DNA of 6,518 bases, from the NCBI GenBank assembly GCA_016874895.1, contig VGSX01000206.1:1-6518 (forward strand). Direction: 5' to 3'. Under the pieces are notes generated by a model. The model was given only the letters and a program-made list of their open reading frames with translations. It did not search any database and was not told the origin of the DNA. How positions within the stretch are numbered: the stretch's first letter is position 1; every line of letters begins with the position of its first letter. Positions 1 through 5,899 of this stretch are shown here, one piece after another. The position numbers were made by a program, and so were the translations under genes. The stretch comes from Deltaproteobacteria bacterium. GTDB lineage: Bacteria > Desulfobacterota > Desulfobaccia > Desulfobaccales > Desulfobaccaceae.

Positions 1-84
1 GTGGTCAGGGGTCAGTGGTCAGGGGTCAGTGGTCAGGGGTCAGTGGTCAGGGGTCAGGGGTCAGTGGCCAGTGGTCAGGGGCCA
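1..84. repeat. Tandem 7-bp minisatellite array, 12 units
   Basis: Twelve head-to-tail heptamers of the form G(T/G)GG(T/C)CA run without interruption. The first eight alternate GTGGTCA and GGGGTCA, giving a 14-bp higher-order unit. Units 9-12 are GGGGTCA, GTGGCCA, GTGGTCA and GGGGCCA. Degenerate G-rich sequence follows to about base 97. The array starts at the window edge, so its true length is unknown. The period is not a multiple of three and no start signal is present, so it is non-coding. The G-rich strand has repeated GG and GGGG runs that could form quadruplex or slipped structures. No function is visible. Confidence 0.95.
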
Positions 85-209
85 GTGGAAGGGGGCGGAT
101 TCGGTTTCATAGGAAACGTCACGGATCGTGGGTAATTTTGTCAGATGGCCTTGTTGAATTGACATCTCATGCGATGATTTCTTGCCGCAAGCTTAATCGT
201 GCCCTTAAA

Positions 210-222
210 ACCGGAATCCGGT
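210..222. promoter_or_regulatory. Palindrome upstream of the MetE-like gene
   Basis: ACCGGAATCCGGT is a perfect dyad with 6-bp arms around one central base, ending 74 bp before the ATG at 297. It could be an operator or a short hairpin. Smaller inverted repeats lie at 104-117 (GTTTC/GAAAC), 120-130 (CACG/CGTG) and 181-191 (CTTG/CAAG). No convincing sigma-70 promoter accompanies them, and I recognise no riboswitch here. Confidence 0.3.
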
Positions 223-296
223 GGCCGAAGACCTGTCCCCGATGACCTGATAATGATAAAATAGGATTAATCTGACTCAGGGAGGATAACCCAGCC

Positions 297-1328
297 ATGC
301 CCCAGTTAATCCCCGGCAATCTCCTGACCACCGCCATGGCCATCCTGCCCCACGACGACGTCGAGGCGGCCCTGGATCTGGCCCTCAGCCTGGACATCCC
401 CTTCTGGCCGCAGTTGCCTCATGTCAGCTATTATGAAGACATGTATGTCCAGGCTGCGGAAAATTTTCCCGGCATAATCCTGCTCCCCGAGAGCAACAGC
501 ATCAGGTTCGACACCGGCAAGTTTTATGCAGAGCTGCCCGAACTGCTGAGCCACTGGGAGGATTTTACCTATTTTGATATTTCCGAAACTTACTCTGTGG
601 TCTATCACCGTTTCCTGGGGATGGAGCTAAGCTCTTATCCGGCCATCCGGGGGCAGTTGGAAGGTCCGGTGAGCTTCGGCATGAAAATCCTGGATGAAAA
701 TGATAAGCCCCTGATTTTTAACGAGCAGGTCCGGGAAGTATTAATGGATTTCATGGCCCGCCGGGCCCAGGCGCAACTGGCGCACCTGCAAACCAAACAT
801 CCCGGGGCCTTTATGTTCATTGATGAACCGGGCTTGCAGTTTATTTTCAGTTCCGTCTCCGGGTACACCGACACCATGGGCCGGGAGGACCTGGACCGCT
901 TCTTTTCCCAGATCGACCGTCCCCGGGGCATCCACCTGTGCGGCAACCCGGACTGGCAATTTCTTCTGAACCGGGATCTGGATATTCTGTCCATGGATAT
1001 CTATACCAACGCCGAGGTGTTCCGCTGCTATGGCAAGGACATTAAGCGTTTCCTGGACCGGGGCAGCGTTTTGGCCTGGGGGGTGGTGCCCACGGGTTTC
1101 GAGGCCTTTGACCAGGAGTCGGAGGAGCATTTGATAGCCGTTTTGGAAGGGGTCTGGGCCACCCTGGGGGAAGCCGGGATTTCCCGGGAGCAGATCCTGG
1201 CTCAAAGCCTCCTGGGTCCGGCCACCTGCTGTTTGATTAATCCGGACCGGGAAAAAACCGTGGCCAAGGCCTATGGCTGGGTCAGGTCCCTCTCCCGCCG
1301 CCTCCGGGAAAAATATCAGTTGGTTTAA
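297..1328 (+). CDS. UroD/MetE-like protein, small cobalamin-independent methionine synthase family
   Basis: The 343-residue protein resembles the C-terminal catalytic barrel of MetE and the UroD-like fold, without the N-terminal MetE half. His213 and Cys215 in the HLCGNPDW segment and Cys311/Cys312 near the C-terminus match the HxC...C zinc ligands that activate the thiol substrate in MetE. A DEPG motif (176-179) corresponds to the conserved acidic segment of the barrel. The start is ATG 297, with GGAGGA at 281-286. No signal peptide or membrane segment is seen, so it is probably cytoplasmic. Stand-alone MetE barrels occur in anaerobes, where some are thought to take methyl groups from corrinoid proteins rather than folate. 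That role is plausible but unproven here, because no corrinoid partner is nearby. A methyltransferase acting on another thiol is the alternative. Family assignment is good; substrate is uncertain. Confidence 0.75.
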   Translation: MPQLIPGNLLTTAMAILPHDDVEAALDLALSLDIPFWPQLPHVSYYEDMYVQAAENFPGIILLPESNSIRFDTGKFYAELPELLSHWEDFTYFDISETYSVVYHRFLGMELSSYPAIRGQLEGPVSFGMKILDENDKPLIFNEQVREVLMDFMARRAQAQLAHLQTKHPGAFMFIDEPGLQFIFSSVSGYTDTMGREDLDRFFSQIDRPRGIHLCGNPDWQFLLNRDLDILSMDIYTNAEVFRCYGKDIKRFLDRGSVLAWGVVPTGFEAFDQESEEHLIAVLEGVWATLGEAGISREQILAQSLLGPATCCLINPDREKTVAKAYGWVRSLSRRLREKYQLV

Positions 1329-1578
1329 ATTGCTACCTTGAGAATTATGGAAGTTTAAATAATTATGGTTATATTAAGTTACAGGCAGGCTTTTAGCTTT
1401 CGGCAATAAGCTCTCAGCAAAAGCAAGAGGATAGTAAAAAGTTACGCACTTCGGGGATCAGTCATATTAGTGTCATAGATAATTCTGATTCTCCCGCCGA
1501 AGGCAAAAAGCTCCTGCTTAAGGCTTAGAGGAGAAGGATTTTCGTGCTTTGGGTTCATGGATTGCAAGGAGGTTGACC
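1329..1578. other. Intergenic region before the PhoU-like gene
   Basis: This 250-bp stretch is AT-richer than the flanking genes and contains no convincing ORF, RNA gene or terminator. A small inverted repeat (AGCTT/AAGCT with an 8-nt loop) lies near 1396-1413. A poor promoter match (TTACGC, 17 bp, TATTAG) begins near 1442. The length and composition suggest that the downstream gene has its own promoter, but I cannot fix its position. Confidence 0.4.
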
Positions 1579-2184
1579 ATGCCAGTGCAGAAAACCGTGG
1601 AATTCGGTCCGATCGCGGAAAAACTGGTGGGTATGATCGGTTCCGCCAGGGATGCGTTTAACCGTCACAGCCTGGCCAGTTTAGGTCAGTTCAAGAACCT
1701 GCAAGAGGCAGCCGGAAAAGAGATCGAGGCTGCCATAAAAAAACTGGAGACGCAGATGGCCCAAGCGGGCGCTGGGGACAAGGCCTTTCTGGCCAGCCAG
1801 CATGGACTGTTGAACCGGCTCCAGCTGATCGTGGCCACGCTGGGGGGTTTAGGCGAGCCCATCAGCAAGAAGGTGAAAGACAACGTCCTGTTTTCCGAGA
1901 AGGCCGTTTCTCAAACCAACTCCCTGTTTGACAGCCAGGCTGGCATGCTGCGGTCAGTGTTCGATTTTATTCAGACGAATAACGATTATCTCAAAAAATT
2001 CGTCATGGCGGAGGGAGCCAAAACAGTAAAGGATTGCGCGGAGTTCGCCACCGAGCATGAGACCCGGCTCATTGAGGGACTGTGTCTACCCCAGGCTGCG
2101 CCGATCTTTTTGGCCATCCTGGACCGTTTCCGTACCCTGGGTCAGCAGGAGGTCGAGTTAATCCAGCAGTTGGATAAGAAGTAG
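1579..2184 (+). CDS. PhoU-like all-helical protein
   Basis: The 201-residue protein is almost entirely predicted amphipathic helix and has no signal peptide or membrane segment. The segment around residues 105-140 (FSEKAVSQ... through LRSVFDFIQ and a following NN turn) resembles the PhoU repeat, as in regulators of phosphate transporters and the C-terminal domains of Na/Pi cotransporters. PhoU proteins are built from two three-helix bundles and often bind metal. The typical E/DxxxD metal motifs are not clear here, so this is a distant match. ATG 1579 is chosen because AAGGAGGT (1566-1573) stands 5 bp upstream; a longer reading from a TTG at 1549 has no comparable site. No phosphate transporter or PhoR/PhoB gene is adjacent, so the role is unknown. 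It could instead be an unrelated helical-bundle protein. Confidence 0.55.
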   Translation: MPVQKTVEFGPIAEKLVGMIGSARDAFNRHSLASLGQFKNLQEAAGKEIEAAIKKLETQMAQAGAGDKAFLASQHGLLNRLQLIVATLGGLGEPISKKVKDNVLFSEKAVSQTNSLFDSQAGMLRSVFDFIQTNNDYLKKFVMAEGAKTVKDCAEFATEHETRLIEGLCLPQAAPIFLAILDRFRTLGQQEVELIQQLDKK

Positions 2185-2211
2185 GCTACCAGCTATCCAT
2201 GCAAAACACCT

Positions 2212-2251
2212 GGGCCAGAGAGGAATAACTCCCCTCCGGCCCGTTTTTTTT
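2212..2251 (+). terminator. Rho-independent terminator
   Basis: A GC-rich hairpin runs from GGGCC (2212-2216) to GGCCC (2238-2242). The inner stem pairs GAG with CTC and GG with CC around an AATAACT loop. A single G and eight T residues (2244-2251) follow. It lies 28 bp after the PhoU-like stop codon and so ends + strand transcription before the convergent nitrite reductase operon. The T-run is on the wrong side to terminate minus-strand transcripts by the same hairpin. Confidence 0.88.
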
Positions 2252-2288
2252 AAAAAAGGAAGCATTTGACCGGGGATCGAAAACCGGA

Positions 2289-2672
2289 TTACTCTTTTCG
2301 GCCCCTGGCCACCTGTTCCGGGGTGATCTCGGCCGCCTGGTTTCCCCAGGTCTGGCGGATAAAGGTGAGCACCGCGGCGATCTGCTCATCTGTCAAATTA
2401 TTTTTCCAGGCTGGCATATACCCGACCCTGGCTTTGCGCCCCTCTAAAATGAGCCGGATCAGGGGAACCGGGTCTCCCGCCACAAAGGCATTATCCTGCA
2501 GGGAGGGGAAGACGTTGGGGAGACCGGCGCCGGTGATGCGGTGGCAGGAGGCGCAATGGGCCTCATACACCGCCTGCCCTTGCCGCAGGCCCCCGGATAT
2601 TTCCTGAGCCTGGACGGTCCCTGGGAAAAAGATGCAGATCAGGCAGCATATAACCCATGGAATTGTTTTCAT
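2289..2672 (-). CDS. Exported monoheme class I cytochrome c
   Basis: This 127-residue protein has a Sec signal peptide with a hydrophobic core at residues 5-18 and probable cleavage after VQA (residue 22). The mature part is one class I cytochrome c domain. The heme motif CASCH is at 40-44 and the likely distal ligand is Met86 in GYMPAW. The C-terminal helix LTDEQIAAVLTFIRQTWG matches the family, most like the cbb3-type cytochrome c domain. It should be a soluble periplasmic electron carrier. Its ATG overlaps the nrfA TGA (ATGA), with GAGGA about 7 bp upstream inside nrfA, so the two are probably translationally coupled in one operon. A role as electron donor, acceptor or accessory to nitrite reduction is inferred from this coupling only. 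Confidence 0.93.
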   Translation of the reverse strand: MKTIPWVICCLICIFFPGTVQAQEISGGLRQGQAVYEAHCASCHRITGAGLPNVFPSLQDNAFVAGDPVPLIRLILEGRKARVGYMPAWKNNLTDEQIAAVLTFIRQTWGNQAAEITPEQVARGRKE

Positions 2673-4219
2673 TTCTTTTCCTCGGCGGTCGCTGGCGTCG
2701 GAGTTTGTCCGGGTTCCCCCTTTACCGTTGTCTGGATGCCCTTGGCTGCTCTCGGGATCAGCCTTTCCTGGATGCCGAAGGGATCCGGGAACTCTTTGTG
2801 AGGCTCGAAATTTAGGGGCTTGGTGCCGCGGTTGTTGAGATATTTGGCCAGTTCCAGATTGACCTCCCGGGGAACGCTGACCCCGGCGGCGGTCAGGGCC
2901 TGGCGCAAGAGGCCGTCGGCCATGCCGGCCATGGCGATGGCATCGGCCATGATGCGGGCGATTTCGGTGGGATTATGGAATCCCACGGAGTTTTCCGCGC
3001 CGGCATAGATCACCCGGTAAAAGGCCTCGATATAAAGATCCTTGGCTCGATTATACAGCTCCAGGTCGATGGTCTTGCCCGCGGCCTGGGCCTTATGTGC
3101 CATCTCGATGAGTTTGGCGGTGGTGGCGCAGGCATAGCCGGAACGCAGCATCAGGGAGACGGTACGGTCCTGGATGGCAAATACCTGGTTCCTGAGCCAG
3201 TCCGGGGATTCGGTATGGCACTGCTGGCAGGCCCGCATGCCGTCTTTCAGGGGGCTGGTGACATTGTGGTTGGAAATCTTGTTGGCCCCCACCCGGGTGT
3301 AGGGCATATGACAGTCGGCGCAGGAGACATTGGCGTTCCAGTGAGTGCTGTTGCGGGAATAAAGCTCATACTCCGGGTGGCGGATAAAACCGAATTTGTA
3401 GCCGGTGACGTTCTGCTTCCATTCCAGGTAGCCCGGGTCGCTCCGCAGGACTTGGATAATATTTTCCATGGAGATGTCCCCTACCTTACTGCCCTGCCAG
3501 GGGAAGAAGACGTCGATGGATTTATTCTGGGCGTCTTTGGGAATAATATAGGTGACGTGGCACTGGGCGCAGACCAGACTCCGCATCTCCTGGCGCCCCT
3601 GCCGGTTGAGATCGGCCCCCATATCCGCCAGGGCCCGCCGCAGCGGCGGCTGGTGGATCCGCAGGGACATATCCCGGTTGTCATGGCAGTTAATGCAGGC
3701 CGCCCCCAACTCCCGTCCCTCGGGAGGAATCTGGGCGTGGATCTCCATGTACGGCTCGGAGTAGTACTTCGGCCCCAATTCCTCCATTAATTTGGGGGCA
3801 TAGGGCGATTTGCAGGTCAGGCAGGCGCCCCCGGCCTTGAGGCGGGAAGGATCGATCTCCAACTGGTCGATGACCATATAATAATGGCCCCGGGGCTCGT
3901 TGTATTCGACCCCGAAGCCCCAACCGTTGAACAGCAGGGCCATGTAAGGAAACTGGCTGAGCTTATCGTACATCACCAGATCAGTATCCCACCCCTTTTT
4001 ATACCTGCTCAACGGAGGCTTAGGGTCTTTGGTCTTCATGTAGGAGTCGTAATTCAAGGGAAAGACTTTCCCCCAGACCGCCGGATCAAAAGTGTCATCG
4101 GGGATGGTGGCGGTCCTCACCGGTTCGGCCTTGGGGGGTGGGGAGCAGGCCGCCAGGAAGGCCAATACCCCCAACCAGCTCAGAACCACACAAACAGCAA
4201 GGACGTTCTTCCGTTTCAT
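2669..4219 (-). CDS. nrfA: Ammonia-forming cytochrome c nitrite reductase NrfA, pentaheme
   Basis: NrfA reduces nitrite to ammonium with six electrons in the periplasm. The 516-residue protein has the hallmark active-site heme motif CLTCK (133-137) and four CxxCH motifs: CINCH 175-179, CAQCH 217-221, CADCH 300-304 and CQQCH 331-335. Likely catalytic residues are Arg110 (PRGH), Tyr224 (after heme 3) and His281 (HPEYE). The usual calcium ligands are absent, with Thr223, Phe278 and Arg280 at those positions, as in the calcium-free subclass known from Geobacter lovleyi. The N-terminus has KRK, a hydrophobic stretch and a perfect lipobox LAAC (Cys25), so the enzyme may be a lipoprotein. ATG 4219 has GAGGGTG at the right spacing; a TTG start six codons upstream is less likely. 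The gene lies 28 bp after nrfH and overlaps the cytochrome c gene by 4 bp. The C-terminal tail (about 495-516) is rich in Pro, Thr, Lys and Glu. Confidence 0.97.
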   Translation of the reverse strand: MKRKNVLAVCVVLSWLGVLAFLAACSPPPKAEPVRTATIPDDTFDPAVWGKVFPLNYDSYMKTKDPKPPLSRYKKGWDTDLVMYDKLSQFPYMALLFNGWGFGVEYNEPRGHYYMVIDQLEIDPSRLKAGGACLTCKSPYAPKLMEELGPKYYSEPYMEIHAQIPPEGRELGAACINCHDNRDMSLRIHQPPLRRALADMGADLNRQGRQEMRSLVCAQCHVTYIIPKDAQNKSIDVFFPWQGSKVGDISMENIIQVLRSDPGYLEWKQNVTGYKFGFIRHPEYELYSRNSTHWNANVSCADCHMPYTRVGANKISNHNVTSPLKDGMRACQQCHTESPDWLRNQVFAIQDRTVSLMLRSGYACATTAKLIEMAHKAQAAGKTIDLELYNRAKDLYIEAFYRVIYAGAENSVGFHNPTEIARIMADAIAMAGMADGLLRQALTAAGVSVPREVNLELAKYLNNRGTKPLNFEPHKEFPDPFGIQERLIPRAAKGIQTTVKGEPGQTPTPATAEEKK

Positions 4220-4247
4220 AATCACCCTCGTCTGCAATTAAAAATGG

Positions 4248-4718
4248 TTATGGCGACCGGGTTTCCATGGCCCCGCTCAGCCGATGGGACAGGCGCCGGT
4301 GGCACGACCAGCAGTTCCGGTCTTCATTGACCCGAAACATGGTTGTGGCGTGGCAGCGCAGGCAGTTTTCCTGGACCACGCCGGCGCCGCGGTCGGAAAG
4401 TTTGATAGCCTCGCTCACCTGGCCAGTGTTGAACCGGATGACGTCATGCACCCCGTCCACAGTTTTCCAGAGCAGGTGGCGAGGAAAGGTGTCGTTGGGC
4501 AGGTGGCAGTCAACGCAGGCGATGCGGCGGTGCGCCCCGGCATGGAACCAGGCTTCGTACTGTGGCTCCAGGACATGGCAACTGCCGCAGAATTCCGGGG
4601 TGGAGGTTTTGGCAAAAAGCTGGGGCGGTCCAAAGGCCAGAAACAGCCCCAGGACAGCGGCCAGCCCCCCGAATCCGACAAGATAAAGCACCATCTTGGA
4701 CAGCCTGGATAATGCCAT
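4248..4718 (-). CDS. nrfH: Tetraheme quinol dehydrogenase NrfH (NapC/NirT family)
   Basis: NrfH anchors NrfA to the membrane and passes it electrons from menaquinol. The 156-residue protein has one N-terminal transmembrane helix (about 10-30) and four heme motifs: CGSCH 44-48, CVDCH 68-72, CLRCH 119-123 and CWSCH 136-140. Length and layout match Desulfovibrio NrfH. Lys85 and Asp92 are plausible counterparts of the residues near the quinol site and the distal face of heme 1. The family's CxxCHxM heme-1 motif here reads CGSCHVL, so the usual Met axial ligand is replaced by Leu50 (codon CTG). ATG 4718 is preceded by GGGAGGG at 4732-4726. A second Met at residue 9 would lose the basic residues before the helix and has no clear ribosome binding site. 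It is the first gene of the nrfH-nrfA-cytochrome c operon. Confidence 0.96.
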   Translation of the reverse strand: MALSRLSKMVLYLVGFGGLAAVLGLFLAFGPPQLFAKTSTPEFCGSCHVLEPQYEAWFHAGAHRRIACVDCHLPNDTFPRHLLWKTVDGVHDVIRFNTGQVSEAIKLSDRGAGVVQENCLRCHATTMFRVNEDRNCWSCHRRLSHRLSGAMETRSP

Positions 4719-4736
4719 GAATTCTCCCTCCCTGCT

Positions 4737-4753
4737 GGCAAAAGGGCTGCCAA
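4737..4753 (-). promoter_or_regulatory. Putative sigma-54 -24/-12 promoter of the nrfHA operon
   Basis: Read on the minus strand, TTGGCAGCCCTTTTGCC matches the sigma-54 consensus YTGGCAC-N5-TTGCW in the invariant GG and GC, which have the canonical 12-bp spacing (GG at 4751-4750, GC at 4739-4738). The differences are G for C after TGGCA and C for the final W. From knowledge of the group, nrfHA in Desulfovibrio vulgaris is controlled by a sigma-54-dependent two-component regulator, which supports the call. Against it, the predicted start (about 4726) is only about 8 nt before the nrfH ATG and would leave most of the Shine-Dalgarno sequence untranscribed. The same bases also form a weak TGGCA/TGCCA inverted repeat. 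Confidence 0.5.
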
Positions 4754-4852
4754 GCCTGTCAGCCTCCTGCTATCCTTACTACAATATTTTAACCATATAC
4801 GAGGCAATGCCATCAAAGCAATCTCTTTTTGCAGAAATCATAAGTGAAAAAT

Positions 4853-4881
4853 TTCGCGAAGGCAGAACTTTTTGTAAAGTT
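4853..4881. promoter_or_regulatory. Dyads upstream of nrfH, possible activator sites
   Basis: Two perfect dyads lie close together: TTCGCGAA (4853-4860) and AACTTT-TTGT-AAAGTT (4866-4881, 6-bp arms). They are about 100-130 bp upstream of the putative sigma-54 promoter, within the range where enhancer-binding proteins act. They fall inside the unconserved tail of the transposase reading frame, so that tail need not be coding. I do not recognise either as a known operator. The second could simply be a small hairpin. Confidence 0.3.
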
Positions 4882-4934
4882 TGAGGGAAGCAGCAGGTAG
4901 GGAAAAGAGGATTGAAAAAATCAACATCCATTAG

Positions 4935-5674
4935 AAACTGCCGCATGATATCCTGGGGGCTGGCGCCCACAGCATGAAGGACCTTGCCGGCACACCCCTG
5001 AAGGGCTGTTCGCAGGTAGCACCACTGATCATCCTGTCGGACCTCGACTTCTGCCAGGGCCAGAATATTCTGGCGGATATCGGACCAGGAGAGTTCCCAG
5101 CCCCGGGACCGGAGTCGGCGCTGCAGTTCGTCGAGTAACACCAAGGCCAGAAACGAACAGAAGACATGTCCCCGAATAGTCGCATCGCACTGATGGCAGA
5201 TTAGCCGCGTATCCAGCAGAGATTTGGTGGCTCGGAAAAACTGCTCTACCAGATGCAATCGTTGGTATTGCCGGGCAACTTCTGCAGCTGGCAGGGTAGT
5301 ATTGGTGCAGAGCACGTATTTGCCGTCAAAACAGGCTTCCGCCTCGATTGTGGCGGGATCCAGATGTGCGGCGCCCTTCTCGATTTTCAGGAACCGACGA
5401 TAGCCCCGGGGGCCGATGATACCCTTGGCCCCCTGTGTGAGCCTATCTGTGAGGGTCTTGAGGATGGCCTGACGATCGGCCGCATCTTTGGCCGCTTCCA
5501 GAGGATTCAGGCAGATAAGGATTTCAGCAGGATATCTACTTCACCATGGGCGGTCAGTTGATCGACCCGCCCCAGGGTGGCCAGGACGCGCTGCACGGTA
5601 CGTTTACCCTCGCGGTGATTTTCGACGATCTGCAAATAACGGTTAGGCTCTTTGCCTTTTATGCTGACAAACAT
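4935..5674 (-). mobile_element. Insertion sequence remnant (IS1634/IS4 group)
   Basis: This interval covers recognisable transposase sequence only. I compared flanking sequence at both sides (about 4780-4920 and 5690-5830) and found no convincing terminal inverted repeats or target duplication. The best shared piece, GCAGGT followed by loosely similar AG-rich sequence (near 4893 on + and 5738 on -), is too weak to fix the ends. Confidence 0.6.
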
Positions 5675-5861
5675 GCGGCGCTCCTCCTCAAAGTCACCGC
5701 AATTTTTTAAAAATCGATTTGGTCCTATCTGACCTGCTTATTTTATTAGGGGCGAATTGGCTCAAAAGGAGATGTTACCGTTGCATTAACCTTGAAATTT
5801 TTCTGCCCTACAGGAGTGTGACGATTGTTCCACGTGCTCTGGCTAAATTTGCCCCGATTTT

Positions 5862-5889
5862 TTATGCTCAGATAAAAATTTTAGCATAA
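5862..5889 (+). promoter_or_regulatory. Inverted repeat overlapping a ribosome binding site
   Basis: TTATGCT (5862-5868) and AGCATAA (5883-5889) are perfect 7-bp arms around a 14-nt AT-rich spacer. The right arm runs into TAAGGAGA (5887-5894), the ribosome binding site of the gene starting at 5900. It may be a DNA operator for a dimeric repressor or an RNA hairpin that partly masks the site. No recognised regulator family is indicated. The rest of the spacer from 5675 shows no other feature I can support. Confidence 0.45.
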
Positions 5890-5899
5890 GGAGATAAGC

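Larger units (their letters stand above)
4779..5674 (-). pseudogene. IS1634/IS4-type transposase, internally deleted
   Basis: The N-terminal piece starts at ATG 5674 after GAGGAGGAG. It reads MFVSIKGKEPN, then LQIVENHREGKRTVQRVLATLGRVDQL in two stretches, and stops at TGA 5509-5507 after 55 residues. From about 5540 a different frame opens (LICLNPLEAAKDAADRQAIL) and runs to TAG 4779. It carries the family's C-terminal region, including DGKYVL and the Y-(2)-L-(3)-E-(6)-K signature in YQRLHLVEQFFRATK, followed by GHVFCSFLALVLL. Full-length relatives are roughly 500 residues or more. The central part holding the first catalytic aspartates is missing, with the junction near 5510-5540. The last 50 or so codons (below about 4935) do not look like the family and probably read into flanking DNA. 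The element is not expected to transpose by itself. It reads towards nrfH. Confidence 0.85.

Noticed and set aside
1..84. CRISPR array
   Set aside because: The 7-bp units are contiguous with no spacers and no cas genes are nearby.
159..187. TTGACA as a -35 box upstream of the MetE-like gene
   Set aside because: At 17 bp spacing the -10 position reads TTGCCG, and no other spacing gives a good -10.
15..245. A 76-codon frame over the tandem repeat
   Set aside because: Its first third is only the translated heptamer repeat (VSGQWSG-like), it begins at GTG without a ribosome binding site, and the rest has no protein-like character.
100..296. Cobalamin or SAM riboswitch upstream of a methionine-related gene
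   Set aside because: I see no B12-box or S-box core; only short unrelated inverted repeats are present.
2975..3790. A 271-codon frame on the + strand
   Set aside because: It lies antisense within nrfA, whose five heme motifs prove the minus strand is coding; high GC leaves the opposite frame open.
4217..4237. Upstream TTG start for nrfA
   Set aside because: The ATG at 4219 has a well-spaced GAGGGTG, and the KRK charge cluster then sits right at the N-terminus of the signal sequence, as expected.
4267..4712. Two + strand frames of about 140 codons
   Set aside because: Both are antisense to nrfH, which has four heme motifs and a membrane anchor.
4779..4934. Genuine C-terminal domain of the transposase
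   Set aside because: Sequence after residue RQF no longer resembles the family, contains dyads, and overlaps the upstream region of nrfH, so it is more likely read-through into flanking DNA.
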